In this document: piece by piece, positions 17,564-27,070 of the stretch
Position numbering within the stretch: position 1 is the stretch's first letter
Layout: the number at the start of each line of letters is the position of its first letter
Assembly: GCA_029975165.1 (NCBI GenBank)
Contig: JARKPR010000030.1
Coordinates: 1-64,000, forward strand
Direction: 5' to 3'
Origin: Selenomonadales bacterium
GTDB lineage: Bacteria; Bacillota; Negativicutes; Sporomusales; UBA7701
DNA: 64,000 bases
The notes under the pieces: generated by a model
What the model saw: only the letters and a program-made list of their open reading frames with translations
Told to the model about the DNA's origin: nothing
Database searches by the model: none
Position numbers and translations under genes: made by a program

Positions 17564-19393
17564 TTATTTCTCCTTGCTGGCGGCGTTCCGCGCCGAGGCT
17601 TCGCCGTAGCCGCGGTCGCCGGGCGGCATCTCGGTGCATTTCACCGGCTCGTAGTCAAGGGTGGGCAGTTCCGCCCCAGCCTTCCAGTAAGCCAGCGTGC
17701 GCTTGAGCCAGTTGACGTCGTCGCGTTTGGGATAGTCCTCACGGGCGTGGCTGCCCCGGCTCTCGGTGCGCATGAGTGCGCCGTAGGCGATGGCCAGCGA
17801 CAGGCGGATCATGCCGGGCAGCCGCAGGGCGGCGGCCAGTTCGGGGTTCGCCCCCAGGCCGGACGAGCGCAAGCCGAGATGAGCGGCGCGCTGATGCAGT
17901 TCCTGCAGCCTAGAGACGGCGGTCTCCAGCGAAGGCCCGTTGCGGAAGATGTGCACATGTTCGTTGAGCGTCTCTTCCATGGCTTTTCTCAGCTCATATA
18001 CGTTTTCCTTGCCGTTCTTGCCGGCGATGAGGTTGGCGATCCGTTCCTCGTCCTTTTTCACGGCGTCGTCCACCAGGCGGTAGTTGAAGGCCGGCGCAGC
18101 GCCGAGGGTGTATTTGGCGACCTGTTCGCCGACGATCATGCCGGCGGTGCAGGTTTCGGCCAGCGAGTTGCCGCCGAGGCGGTTGAAACCGTGCATGTCC
18201 CAGCAGGCGGCTTCGCCGATGGCGAACAGGCCTTTGAGGCCGTAGGCGTAGCCGTCGATGTTCGTGCGGATGCCGCCCATGGTGTAGTGCTGGGTGGGCC
18301 TGACGGGGACGAGGTCGACCGCCGGGTCGAGGCCCAGGAAGTTCATGGCGATGTTGGCGATCTCCCGGAGGTTGGTCCAGACGTGCTTGCGCCCCAAGTG
18401 GCGGATGTCCAGCCACAGGTGCGGACCGTACTCGGTCTCGACGCCGAGGCCTTTGCGCATATGCTGGACCATGCGCCGCGATACGACGTCGCGGGAGGCC
18501 AGTTCCTTCTTCTCCGGTTCGTAATCCGGCATGAAACGGTATTCGTTCTTGTCCAGCAGGTAGCCGCCGTCGCCGCGGGCGCCTTCGGTCATGAGGATGC
18601 AGGTCGGCGGCATGCTGGTGGGGTGGAATTGCACGGCTTCCATGTTGCCGAGGGGGACGACGCCAGTATCGAAGGCGATGGCCGTGCCGGTGCCTTCGCA
18701 GATGACGGCATTGGTGGATGCGCCGTACAGGCGGCCGGCGCCGCCAGATGCGATGACGGTGGCTTTGGCGAGGTAGACAATGAGGTCGCCGGTGCGCAAG
18801 CAGCGGGCCACGACGCCGTAGCAGTTGACGCCGTCGTGGATGAGGGAGATGGCTTCCATGCGGTCGTGCACGGCGATGCCCATTTTACAGACGACGCTGT
18901 CCATGGTGTACTGCACGGTATGCCCGGTGCCGTCAGAGGTGTAGCAGGTGCGCCATTTGGCGGTGCCGCCGAAGTTGCGGGCGGTAATGAGGCCTTCTTT
19001 GTCTTTGGTGTCTTCGAGTTCCATGCCGTTGGGGTGTTTATATTTCCCGGCCTTAACCCGGTTCCAGGGCACGCCCCAGTAAGCGAGCTGGCGGATGGCG
19101 ATGGGCACCTTCTCGACGAACAGCCTGGCTACATCCTGGTCGCAGCCCCAGTCCGAGCCTTTGACGGTGTCGGCGAAATGGACGTCCGGGCTGTCGCCTT
19201 TGCCCATGGCGCTGTTGGCCAACGACGCCTGCATCCCGCCCTGGGCGGCGGTGCTGTGGGACCGCCGCGGCGGTACCAGGCTGAGGATAACGACATCCAG
19301 GCCGGCGGCCGCGGCTTCGACGGCGGCCCGCTCCCCGGCGAGGCCGGCGCCGACGATCAAAACGTCGGTTATGTGAGTATGCTTAGCGCTCAT
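17564..19393 (-). CDS. sdhA: Succinate dehydrogenase/fumarate reductase flavoprotein
   Basis: A 609-aa flavoprotein with the FAD motif VGAGLAGERAA near residue 14 and the covalent-FAD His region RRSHSTAAQGG near residue 45. Substrate-binding residues lie in HPTSMPPTCILMTEGARGDGGYL; a capping domain and a C-terminal helical domain follow. ATG overlaps the sdhC stop by 4 nt. Confidence 0.95.
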   Translation of the reverse strand: MSAKHTHITDVLIVGAGLAGERAAVEAAAAGLDVVILSLVPPRRSHSTAAQGGMQASLANSAMGKGDSPDVHFADTVKGSDWGCDQDVARLFVEKVPIAIRQLAYWGVPWNRVKAGKYKHPNGMELEDTKDKEGLITARNFGGTAKWRTCYTSDGTGHTVQYTMDSVVCKMGIAVHDRMEAISLIHDGVNCYGVVARCLRTGDLIVYLAKATVIASGGAGRLYGASTNAVICEGTGTAIAFDTGVVPLGNMEAVQFHPTSMPPTCILMTEGARGDGGYLLDKNEYRFMPDYEPEKKELASRDVVSRRMVQHMRKGLGVETEYGPHLWLDIRHLGRKHVWTNLREIANIAMNFLGLDPAVDLVPVRPTQHYTMGGIRTNIDGYAYGLKGLFAIGEAACWDMHGFNRLGGNSLAETCTAGMIVGEQVAKYTLGAAPAFNYRLVDDAVKKDEERIANLIAGKNGKENVYELRKAMEETLNEHVHIFRNGPSLETAVSRLQELHQRAAHLGLRSSGLGANPELAAALRLPGMIRLSLAIAYGALMRTESRGSHAREDYPKRDDVNWLKRTLAYWKAGAELPTLDYEPVKCTEMPPGDRGYGEASARNAASKEK

Positions 19394-20046
19394 AAGGCAC
19401 CCCCGAACTTTTTAAACATGTACAGGGCACCCAGTCCGATCGCCACGATTGCCACGGTAATCACTTTCAGCACCCAGCCGGCCGTCCGCCGGTTGCTGAT
19501 GAGCCCCCATTTCACGCAGATGCGGTACAGGCCGAATCCAGCATGGTACTCGCCGGCGAGCAGCAGTAGTACGTAGAACCAGAGGTACCCCGAATCGACG
19601 CGCAGGGCGCTTTTGGCGGCGGTGATCGGCCACTCGTACATCACCGACCATACGTGGATGCTGCCCATGATGACGATGATCAGGGCGGTGACGACCTGGC
19701 CCACCCAGATCCAGGTGTCGGTGTGGGCGATCATCCGGGCGTGCCGCCAGGTGGTCTGCATGTCGCTAAGCCGCCACGGGGCACGGCGCCCGGCCACGAA
19801 AATATGTACCAGGAAAATCACAATCACCGCCGGGATGCCGATGTGCGCCAGATAATATTTGTCCAGGCTCTCCGCCAGCAGGTCGAATATTTGCTTCCCG
19901 AACAGGATGGTGCCGACGAACAGCATATGAATCCACAGGAAAGCCACCAGGGAAATTCCCGTTGCGGCCTCGGCGAGATCGACATACAGATCGGTTTTGG
20001 GATTGGCTCGGATAAGCGCCTTCTGCAGGGTCTTCGCTGATTCCAT
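19390..20046 (-). CDS. sdhC: Succinate dehydrogenase/fumarate reductase cytochrome b
   Basis: A 218-aa membrane anchor with five hydrophobic segments, the single large-subunit (B-type) form. Candidate haem His residues sit in the helices near WIHMLF, LAHIGI, LVHIFV and GSIHVW. The ATG at 20046 is chosen since GGAGAGGAG lies just upstream; a longer in-frame start exists but lacks a ribosome site. First gene of sdhCAB; I see no convincing promoter in 20047-20200. Confidence 0.9.
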   Translation of the reverse strand: MESAKTLQKALIRANPKTDLYVDLAEAATGISLVAFLWIHMLFVGTILFGKQIFDLLAESLDKYYLAHIGIPAVIVIFLVHIFVAGRRAPWRLSDMQTTWRHARMIAHTDTWIWVGQVVTALIIVIMGSIHVWSVMYEWPITAAKSALRVDSGYLWFYVLLLLAGEYHAGFGLYRICVKWGLISNRRTAGWVLKVITVAIVAIGLGALYMFKKFGGAL

Positions 20047-20205
20047 ATTGTTCTCCTCTCCTTGATATCTCTCTGGTTGTGCTCCTTCCGCTGTAATTCT
20101 GACAGATGAAGTCATTTCATATTTGGTTATTCTAATTTTTATCGCGAAATCCTGTTTTTACTATGATTACAAAAATTGCATAATTACCTGTTTCGGCCTA
20201 AAAGA

Positions 20206-20236
20206 AGAAGGGCTTCGCAGAAAACCTGCGAAGCCT
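20206..20236 (-). terminator. Terminator of the aldolase/UbiD operon
   Basis: GGCTTCGCAG and CTGCGAAGCC pair around AAAAC; on the minus strand CTTCTTCTTTT follows. It lies 9 bp after the aldolase stop. Confidence 0.75.
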
Positions 20237-20244
20237 TGGTCTCC

Positions 20245-21012
20245 CTACTTCTGCGAAAGATTGGCGCAGGTTTCTTTTATCTTTTCGAATCCGGCCCGCA
20301 ACACATCCGCATCTGATTCCGACATAACCAGTGTTAAATCATTGATGAACATGCCGAGCAGCTTCGCCCCGCCGTGCAGGCCAAAAGCTTTTTTGTGCTT
20401 TTTGCAGGCCGCGGCGACATGGGTGATCGCCTCAAGCTCGACTTTGTTGAACAAATCGCCGGGGATACCGAGGGAAAGCGAAAGGTCGTTCGGGCCAATC
20501 AGCAGCGCGTCGATACCGGGCACTGCGGCAATTGCCTCGGCATTATCGACAGCTTCCCTGGTTTCAATCTGGGCGATGGATATAACGGTATTGTTGGCTT
20601 GCTCCATAACGTCGGCGTGCTTTTTGCCCACGGCGTAATCGACATGGGCGATCGCATTGCAAAAGCCTCTGGCGCCTACAGGCTGATATTTCGAGTATTT
20701 TACAAGCGCCTTGGCCATTTCGGGAGTATCGACCATAGGAACCATTACACCGTGAGCACCTTGATCAAGCGCTCTCGATATATAGTCTTTGGACAGTTGG
20801 GGGACGCGCAGGAAGCTGTCCAGCCCCAACGCATTCCCGGTAACAAACAGATTATGCAGGGTTTCCATGTTGTAACTCGCATGTTCGCAGTCGTACATCA
20901 CAAAGTCCAAGCCGCTATGTTTGGCCAGATAACATACCGCGGGGTTTTGCACGACCCTTAACATTGTTCCGTAGATTCTTTGCCCCGCCACAAGCTTTTC
21001 TTTTAGCGACAT
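20245..21012 (-). CDS. HpcH/HpaI family class II aldolase
   Basis: A 255-aa (beta/alpha)8 metal-dependent aldolase/lyase of the HpaI/citrate-lyase-beta superfamily. Metal and substrate motifs are visible: VMYDCEHASYN near residue 40, GAHGVMVPMVDTPE near 84, AQIETREAV with the metal Glu near 147, and IGPNDLSLSLG with the metal Asp near 174. Family members cleave 4-hydroxy-2-oxo acids or related compounds. GGGGGAT lies 6 nt before ATG. It is the last gene downstream of the UbiD cluster, separated by a decayed ferredoxin, so it may share the pathway or be a later neighbour. Confidence 0.88.
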   Translation of the reverse strand: MSLKEKLVAGQRIYGTMLRVVQNPAVCYLAKHSGLDFVMYDCEHASYNMETLHNLFVTGNALGLDSFLRVPQLSKDYISRALDQGAHGVMVPMVDTPEMAKALVKYSKYQPVGARGFCNAIAHVDYAVGKKHADVMEQANNTVISIAQIETREAVDNAEAIAAVPGIDALLIGPNDLSLSLGIPGDLFNKVELEAITHVAAACKKHKKAFGLHGGAKLLGMFINDLTLVMSESDADVLRAGFEKIKETCANLSQK

Positions 21013-21074
21013 TTTCGATCCCCCACTCGCGTTGAATCCGTTAAGCCATACATTATGATAAAATTAATCCCAGC

Positions 21075-21340
21075 ATCAGGCAATAATATCGCTTCGGGAC
21101 AAAAACAAGCCACTGCAGTCGCTTACGGCACAGCCAACTCCCATTTTAACCGCAAGGGCTTCACCAGGGCAATCCGGGCATAGGCTCCACATTCTATGCA
21201 CCGGTCCCGGTCACTGATCCACGCCTACCGTCATTCACCCCCAAAACCTTATGGGGGCATACAGTCAAACACATGCCCCACCCGATACACTCATCCGCAT
21301 TCAGCTACGTTAAATTCCCGGTCTGTTTTCCGCTTTCTCT
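21075..21340 (-). pseudogene. Decayed two-cluster ferredoxin (HgcB-like)
   Basis: This fills the 331-bp gap after lpdD. Pieces of a 2[4Fe-4S] ferredoxin appear in successive frames: ADECIGWGMCLTVCPHKVL (one cluster Cys is Trp), then SDRDRCIECGAYARIA, then CPGEALAVKMGVGCAVS. An in-frame stop near the N-terminus, two frame changes and Cys losses show decay. The order of motifs and the terminal GVGCA resemble HgcB-type and related ferredoxins. It may once have supplied electrons to the operon. Confidence 0.65.
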
Positions 21341-21343
21341 TAT

Positions 21344-21727
21344 TCATCCCTTCATTTCTGATAAATGATCAAGCAGTCCATCAATCATTTCGCGGCTAAT
21401 TTCGATTACCGTTTCAATCTCGTCTTCGGTGATACCACTTATATGGATACCACAGCTGACCACGACGTTGCCACCGGTTGTGCGGGCGACGGTTTGGGCG
21501 GCCATCCGGGCTATAACATCATCCTTGTGGCCTGGCAAAGTAATTATCGATATACTGACCGTATTGCCATCCTTGTGTAAGCAAGGCACTGTTTGGGCTA
21601 CTGCTACCGCGCCGATATGCGGCTTGTCGCCTCCGGAAATGAGGATGTCGATATCCTCCCCGACGATTATCGCCCGAACGTCTAGTAATATCCTACCTGC
21701 CTGCTTACGCAAGGAAACCTCTTTCAC
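21344..21727 (-). CDS. lpdD: LpdD-type prenylated-flavin chaperone-like protein
   Basis: A 127-aa alpha/beta protein resembling LpdD, which accompanies UbiD-type gallate decarboxylases and is named as a prenyl-FMN chaperone. Visible family features are GGDKPHIGAVAVAQ near residue 32 and the pair LPGHKDDVIA and GGNVVVSCGIHISGI. GTG start with GGGGGG 7 nt upstream. Placed directly after ubiX. Its presence supports an active prenyl-FMN decarboxylase; its exact role is not proven even in the family. Confidence 0.75.
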   Translation of the reverse strand: MKEVSLRKQAGRILLDVRAIIVGEDIDILISGGDKPHIGAVAVAQTVPCLHKDGNTVSISIITLPGHKDDVIARMAAQTVARTTGGNVVVSCGIHISGITEDEIETVIEISREMIDGLLDHLSEMKG

Positions 21728-21771
21728 CTTGCAGCCCCCCTATCGCAATGCGGCCCGCTGACGCCCATTGA

Positions 21772-22332
21772 TCAATCCAAGCCCTGCCAGCGTTTAACAA
21801 GGTCGTTGTCGACGCCCAACCGGTCCAGAACCCTACCGACGAAATGGCCGACGATATCATTCATATTTTCCGGTTGGTTATAGAAAGCAGGGACAGGCGG
21901 CATGATTGTCACCCCGATGCGGGCCAGCTTCAGGAGGTTCTCGAGGTGAATGGCGCTGAGAGGCGTCTCGCGGGCAACTAGTATCAGCCTGCGCCCTTCC
22001 TTGATTGTTACATCCGCCGCCCGTTCGAGCAGGGTGGCGGAATAGCCGTTCGCTATCGCGCCGGCGGTTTTCATACTGCAAGGGATAACTACCATGCCGT
22101 CGTGGCGGAATGATCCGCTGGCTATCGGCGCCCCGAGGTCGTCACCGTCATGGAAGGTAGTTGCGAGTCCGCAAAGATCCTGCATACTCACCTCGGTTTC
22201 CAGCTCGAGGGTACGCTCGGCCCACTTGGATACAACAAGGTGGGTTTCGATAGCCATCCGTTGACATTCCCTCAGAAAGCGCACCCCCAGGCAGGCCCCG
22301 GAGGCGCCGCTCATACCGACGATTATTCGCAA
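21772..22332 (-). CDS. ubiX: UbiX-family flavin prenyltransferase
   Basis: A 186-aa enzyme that prenylates FMN to make prenyl-FMN, the UbiD cofactor. Motifs: GMSGASGACLGVRFL at the N-terminus, VIPCSMKTAGAIANG near residue 90, RETPLSAIHLENL near 128, and PPVPAFYNQP near 148. A TTG start (LRIIVGMSG) is chosen because GGAAAGGCGG lies just upstream; longer frames run into the previous gene. Its neighbour UbiD is the natural client. Confidence 0.93.
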   Translation of the reverse strand: MRIIVGMSGASGACLGVRFLRECQRMAIETHLVVSKWAERTLELETEVSMQDLCGLATTFHDGDDLGAPIASGSFRHDGMVVIPCSMKTAGAIANGYSATLLERAADVTIKEGRRLILVARETPLSAIHLENLLKLARIGVTIMPPVPAFYNQPENMNDIVGHFVGRVLDRLGVDNDLVKRWQGLD

Positions 22333-22370
22333 AATAGCCGCCTTTCCCGGGCCGAGGGCCCGCCTGCGTA

Positions 22371-24080
22371 TTAACCGATAACGACCTCGACGACTTGTTG
22401 CCGCAGGACATCGATCATCCCTTGGTCGGTAAACCCTACTTCGGGGATGACCGGCAGGGAGACAAGCGAAAGGGTGGCAAACGGGCTCGCCAGCGGACAT
22501 CCCAGGCGGGCCGCCGCTTGATTCAGCTCTTCCAACCGGCTGATGACATATGCGGCCGGTTGATCGGAAATCAGTCCGGCTATCGGCAGGGGCAAGCCCG
22601 CCAGGACATGGCCGTCAGCAACAGCAACAAGCCCGCCGCCCCACTCGATAATCTGGTTCAAAGCGGTCGCCATGTCGGCCTCGTTGGCACCGACCGCCAC
22701 CAGATGGTGATGATCATGAGCGACAGACGAGGCGAGAGCCCCGCGATTTAGGCCAAACCCCTTGAAGAAACCCTTGGTAATCTGGCCGCTGGACCGGTGT
22801 CGCTCTACAAGAATGAACTTATTTATATTCCCGGCGGGATCGCAGAAAACCTCTCCGCCCGCAACCGGTAACCTGAGGGTGACCATCTTGGTCACGATCT
22901 GGTTTGGTACGATTTCGGCCGCCCTTACCGCAACGTGCCCTTCACCGACAGGCGCCGATACCTTCAGATCGGCGGGAATTAATCTGGCTTTGACTTTAAC
23001 AGTATTTCGCCCAAACTGCGGAATCGTCCCCACTGCGTCGCCATTTACGGCCGCCGCATCGCCGACGACGGGCCGGCCCCCGAAGTAAACCGCGGAGATT
23101 TCCACCTTCTCCAGGTCGCGCAGCAGGATAATATCCGCCTGGCTTCCGGGGGTCAAAGCGCCGATACGGCGTTCCAGACCATAGTGGCGCGCGGTGTTGA
23201 AGGTCGCCATGCGATAGGCCAGAACCGGCTCGATGCCCAAGGCTATTGCCTTGCGTATATTATGATCGATATGGCCTTCCCGCAAAAGATCGTCGGGATG
23301 CTTGTCGTCGGTGCAGAAGCATATCTGGTCCTGGAAACGGCAATGGCGGACGAGGAAAGGCAGGATGTCGGCCAGATTCCGTTCGGTGCTGCCTTCGCGG
23401 ACAAAAAGGGTGCAGCCCAATCGCAGTTTAGCTAATGCCTCCTCACCGCTGGTCGCTTCATGGTCGTCGGTGATGCCGCCACGGACAATGGTGTTCAGGG
23501 CGTCCCCCATGAATCCGTTAATGCTGCCGCAGACCTTAAGTCCTCTGCTCCTGGCAACGGTGATGGTTGCGGCAAATTTGGGGTTGGGTTTCAATAGTTT
23601 GAAGGCATCAATTTCACCCACACCGACAACGTTCGGCCAGGACATCATCTCTTCGATTTCCCCCATGCCGAACTCGGCCGCCGAGGTCTCAAGCCCGGGG
23701 GCGGTCGGCACCTTGCAGGGGGCAAGGACATAAGTGTGCAGCGGCGCCTCCTCGCTGTCGGCGAGGAGGCGGGCTATCCCGTCCAGACCCAGGACATTGG
23801 CTATTTCATGGGGATTGGCGAAAATCGCCGTCGTCCCGCGCCCGGCCAGTATGCGGGCAAGCTCGGGCAAAGCCAGGAAGGTGCTCTCGGGGTGGAAGTG
23901 AGCGTCAATAAAACCCGGGGCGGCGAACAAGCCGGTGCAATCGAGGATTTCCTCGCCCCGGCCCTCTCCCGGCCCGGCGACTGCGTATATCTTGTCGTCT
24001 GCAGTTACGATATCGGCCGGATAGATTTCGCCGCTCACAACATTGACCAGCCGGCAATTGCGGAAAACCTTGGACGCCAT
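22371..24080 (-). CDS. Adenine deaminase paralogue, divergent active site
   Basis: A 569-aa amidohydrolase of the Ade/AdeC family, full length. Conserved parts: GFIDAHFHPESTF (HxH metal site), PHEIANVLG, DHEATSGEEAL, REGS, and CTDDKHPDDL. Two usual motifs differ: the loop normally containing G-H-x-P-G reads CGSINGFMG, lacking the His, and the usual GL-E-MM region reads GVGEIDAFKLL. These comparisons are from memory of E. coli Ade. Adenine deamination is therefore doubtful; another ring substrate (an imidazole or purine derivative) is possible. It starts 1 nt after ubiD, so the two are coupled. Confidence 0.82.
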   Translation of the reverse strand: MASKVFRNCRLVNVVSGEIYPADIVTADDKIYAVAGPGEGRGEEILDCTGLFAAPGFIDAHFHPESTFLALPELARILAGRGTTAIFANPHEIANVLGLDGIARLLADSEEAPLHTYVLAPCKVPTAPGLETSAAEFGMGEIEEMMSWPNVVGVGEIDAFKLLKPNPKFAATITVARSRGLKVCGSINGFMGDALNTIVRGGITDDHEATSGEEALAKLRLGCTLFVREGSTERNLADILPFLVRHCRFQDQICFCTDDKHPDDLLREGHIDHNIRKAIALGIEPVLAYRMATFNTARHYGLERRIGALTPGSQADIILLRDLEKVEISAVYFGGRPVVGDAAAVNGDAVGTIPQFGRNTVKVKARLIPADLKVSAPVGEGHVAVRAAEIVPNQIVTKMVTLRLPVAGGEVFCDPAGNINKFILVERHRSSGQITKGFFKGFGLNRGALASSVAHDHHHLVAVGANEADMATALNQIIEWGGGLVAVADGHVLAGLPLPIAGLISDQPAAYVISRLEELNQAAARLGCPLASPFATLSLVSLPVIPEVGFTDQGMIDVLRQQVVEVVIG

Positions 24081-24081
24081 A

Positions 24082-25443
24082 CTACCTATCCCCTAATAGC
24101 TTGCGAACCAGCCCGTCGGTAGCCGGATTGGTCCGGCAGCGGATAACATCCCATTCCAGAGGGGCCGTGGCGTCAATCGCCATTTTGGCCGATACTCCTT
24201 CGCGGGCCGAGGGATCGAGTTTATTGCAAAAAACGCTTGGGACGATGAAGACATCTTTGTCGGCCTGCATCCTCGTCGCCATGGCCCAGAGCACTTCTTC
24301 CTCGTTGAAAACGTCCACGTCTTCGTCGACCGCAACTACCAATTTGAGATAGGAATCCAGGCCGAGGAGGAGCATCAGCGCATGGCGGGCCTGCCCTTCT
24401 TCCGTCTTTTTAAAGGACATATAGGCGTGGAAGTGGGTCCCGGATTTGGGGAAGTTGATGGCCTTCAGCGTCGGCACAACTTCCTTGAGGCGGGCGAACA
24501 CATGGGCTTCCTTAGCCACCCGCCCCAGCAACAGATGCTCGTTTGAGTAGCCGGGAACCAGATCGAGGTAATAAGGGGTTTTCCGACGGCAGACGGCGCT
24601 GACCTTGAAGACATTGCGGGTCGAGCGGGAGGTCGAGTAGCCTGTGTACTCGCCGAAGGGACCCTCGGGCTCGTCGGCCCCGACGATGATTTTGCCTTCC
24701 AGGACAATCTCGGCGTTCGCCGGGATGAGTAGGTCTATCGTTTGCGCCGGCGTCAGCTCCGCTCCCTGCCCCAGCAAGCCGCCCGTCAGGGCGTATTCGT
24801 CGACGTCCATGCCTACCTTACAGGCGGCAGCCAGATAATATGCGGGGTGACAGCCGATGATTATGGCCACTTCGAGATCTTGTCCTTTTTCGGCCGCCCG
24901 CCGGAAATAATCCCACAGGTGGGCACGCGAGTGCAGGCTGATGCCGAATTTGTCGCGAGCTTTCAACTGCATACGGTGAAAACTCATATTGTACGTGCCG
25001 GAGTCCGGGTCTTTGGCGACGACGATGCCGGAAGAAATGTAAGGTCCAGCGTCGTCGAGGAAGTGGCGGGCGATAGGCAGCTGATAGAGATCGACTTGAT
25101 CGCCGACTTGCACTATTTCCTTCACCGGGCCTGTCGGCAGCACTACGGGCTGAATCGGGCTTTCTTCCCTCTCCAGCCAGGCGCTGTTGAATCCCGCCTG
25201 TGTAGTATTCAGGATGCGGGCGATTCGTTCCCTTGTTCCGAATAAGTTGCCAACCACCGGCATACCGCCGGCCCCTTCAACATTATCCAGGATGAGCAGA
25301 GGATACTTTTGCTGGCGGGATAGCTCCTGTTCCAGCGAGGTCAGGAAAAAGTCCTGCGGAACTTGCTCGCTTACTCTCAGTATCTCTCCCGGCTGTTCTT
25401 GTTCAAGCTGCGCGACAAATGAGCGCAGACTCATTTCTCCCAT
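24082..25443 (-). CDS. UbiD-family prenyl-FMN decarboxylase
   Basis: A 453-aa reversible (de)carboxylase of unsaturated or aromatic acids. The acidic catalytic region EPEGPFGEYTGYSTS near residue 265 is characteristic; the Arg-containing strand YNMSFHRMQLK and the C-terminal hexamerisation part are present. It is co-transcribed with ubiX and lpdD. The substrate is unknown; pairing with a deaminase-like amidohydrolase, a nucleobase-type permease and a guanine riboswitch points to a heterocyclic carboxylate rather than a phenolic acid. Confidence 0.93.
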   Translation of the reverse strand: MGEMSLRSFVAQLEQEQPGEILRVSEQVPQDFFLTSLEQELSRQQKYPLLILDNVEGAGGMPVVGNLFGTRERIARILNTTQAGFNSAWLEREESPIQPVVLPTGPVKEIVQVGDQVDLYQLPIARHFLDDAGPYISSGIVVAKDPDSGTYNMSFHRMQLKARDKFGISLHSRAHLWDYFRRAAEKGQDLEVAIIIGCHPAYYLAAACKVGMDVDEYALTGGLLGQGAELTPAQTIDLLIPANAEIVLEGKIIVGADEPEGPFGEYTGYSTSRSTRNVFKVSAVCRRKTPYYLDLVPGYSNEHLLLGRVAKEAHVFARLKEVVPTLKAINFPKSGTHFHAYMSFKKTEEGQARHALMLLLGLDSYLKLVVAVDEDVDVFNEEEVLWAMATRMQADKDVFIVPSVFCNKLDPSAREGVSAKMAIDATAPLEWDVIRCRTNPATDGLVRKLLGDR

Positions 25444-25506
25444 TTATAAAGCCCCTCTCTATGGCCGGGGCAAAGGCTATAGCCCTCCCCCAAATGTATA
25501 CTATAA

Positions 25507-27054
25507 TCAATGGCTAGCCTGAGTATCCTTTCCCGGAACATCGAACCGATGGAAGCTAACCGCGAAAAAGCCTGCCGCCAGCAATATGTAGCCCAGGGTG
25601 AACTGCGGCGAAGCCCCCAGGGCAAGCTTGGTCGAGTGGATAATCCCGAAATAAGACAATGCTGCCGCAACCAGGCTGGTATAGGCCGCTTTTTTGAACT
25701 GCTTGTCTATCAGAAAAGTAATTATCGTAGCCAGGAGCATGGCCGACAGCAGCGCCCCCGAGGCCAGATTTGCAAGGCCCTGGTAATGCACCCCTACTTT
25801 TCCCAAGGCGCCTACGCCAAGCTTGTCAATGTTTGATCCGAGCGCCTTCATCGTGCTGTCGATCTGCCCCTTGGTGAAGTTCGCGACATGAGGGAGAAGG
25901 GCGATGGCGATTGCCGGAGCATGCGCCTTCGGGGTTGTCTGGAAAGCCTGGGCCGCCATCACCAGGCCGACGTACAAGAGGATAGGCAGGATGGCTTCGC
26001 GGGGTATAAGGGCGCTCAGCGTGGCCATCATCCCGCAAAGACATACCATGGCCACGGCAAAGCCGTCGACTAGGGTGTAGCCGCTGCGGCAGCCGATTTC
26101 CTTATAACCGGGGTGTCCGATATATACGTGCGCCGGGAAGCAGCCGCCGAAGAGCGAGCCGAACATTGTACCGATGCCGTCCATTAGCATCGTGTTGCGG
26201 GTGCTGTAATTGTCGCCGGCCGCCGCTGCGCTCTCGACGTTCTGCATGGTGGAAAAGGTGTTCTGTAACGACAGAGGGACAATTACAGCAATGTAGGGGC
26301 CCATGTTCTTAAAGCCTTCAATGACAGCGTCCACTGACAAAATCGGCAGGTTGAAGCCCAGCATCTTATAGCTCGCTGTAAGAGCCTCGGGATTCATGAA
26401 ACCCAAAAACCAGGCAATAGATGTGCCGACAATAACGCCGATTAAGCCGGCGGGAATGTGCCAGGGCAGCTTAAGCCGGCTAAAAAAGGTCAGCAGGGTG
26501 ATCAGCAGCGGGATGAAACTGATCTGCGGCCTGGTAAATATTTCGAGGGTAGGCGTCATGGCAATGAAGGCGATGGCCATGCCGGCGAGGGTGCCCAGGA
26601 GGGCCGCCCGGGGAGTGATCCGCCTGATCATCTCGCCGAAAAAGGCGCCGATGATTTCGAAAAAGCCATTGATGAAAGCGGCCGCACAGGCAACCTTCCA
26701 GGCTAAAATCCCGTCGCCGCCGCTCAAGGCGTAAACCGGGAACATGATCAAAAATAAAAAGCCAAAAACCGTTGAGGTGGTAATACCGTAGGGTATCGCC
26801 GTAACGTCGGTACGCTGTTCCTTTTCCGCCAGCTTTTTCGCCATCCAAGAGTAATAGCAGTTGCCGACCAGCAGCGAGAGGGCGATACCGGGGAGGACAT
26901 GGCTGAAAACAAATTCCGCCGGAATCTTGAACAAACCGATCATCGTCGTGACGATGATCATAAGATTAGCGATATTGTCTACAAAAAGTCCAAAAAAACC
27001 GTCGATGTCCTCGGAAACGAAGAAGGGATATTTCATTTTTGCAGCGTTATTCAC
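25507..27054 (-). CDS. NCS2/AzgA-like purine or heterocycle permease
   Basis: A 515-aa multi-spanning membrane protein with 12 or more hydrophobic segments; the first is in GLFVDNIANLMIIVTTM. TAIPYGI and the late YIGHPGYKEIGCRSGYTLVDG segment fit the NCS2 nucleobase-transporter superfamily. A GTG at 27054 has GGAGGT 8-9 nt upstream, whereas the ATG at 27060 would be only 2 nt from it, so GTG is preferred. Its position after LacI and before ubiD suggests uptake of the pathway substrate. Confidence 0.82.
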   Translation of the reverse strand: MNNAAKMKYPFFVSEDIDGFFGLFVDNIANLMIIVTTMIGLFKIPAEFVFSHVLPGIALSLLVGNCYYSWMAKKLAEKEQRTDVTAIPYGITTSTVFGFLFLIMFPVYALSGGDGILAWKVACAAAFINGFFEIIGAFFGEMIRRITPRAALLGTLAGMAIAFIAMTPTLEIFTRPQISFIPLLITLLTFFSRLKLPWHIPAGLIGVIVGTSIAWFLGFMNPEALTASYKMLGFNLPILSVDAVIEGFKNMGPYIAVIVPLSLQNTFSTMQNVESAAAAGDNYSTRNTMLMDGIGTMFGSLFGGCFPAHVYIGHPGYKEIGCRSGYTLVDGFAVAMVCLCGMMATLSALIPREAILPILLYVGLVMAAQAFQTTPKAHAPAIAIALLPHVANFTKGQIDSTMKALGSNIDKLGVGALGKVGVHYQGLANLASGALLSAMLLATIITFLIDKQFKKAAYTSLVAAALSYFGIIHSTKLALGASPQFTLGYILLAAGFFAVSFHRFDVPGKDTQASH

Positions 27055-27070
27055 ATACATTACCTCCAAA

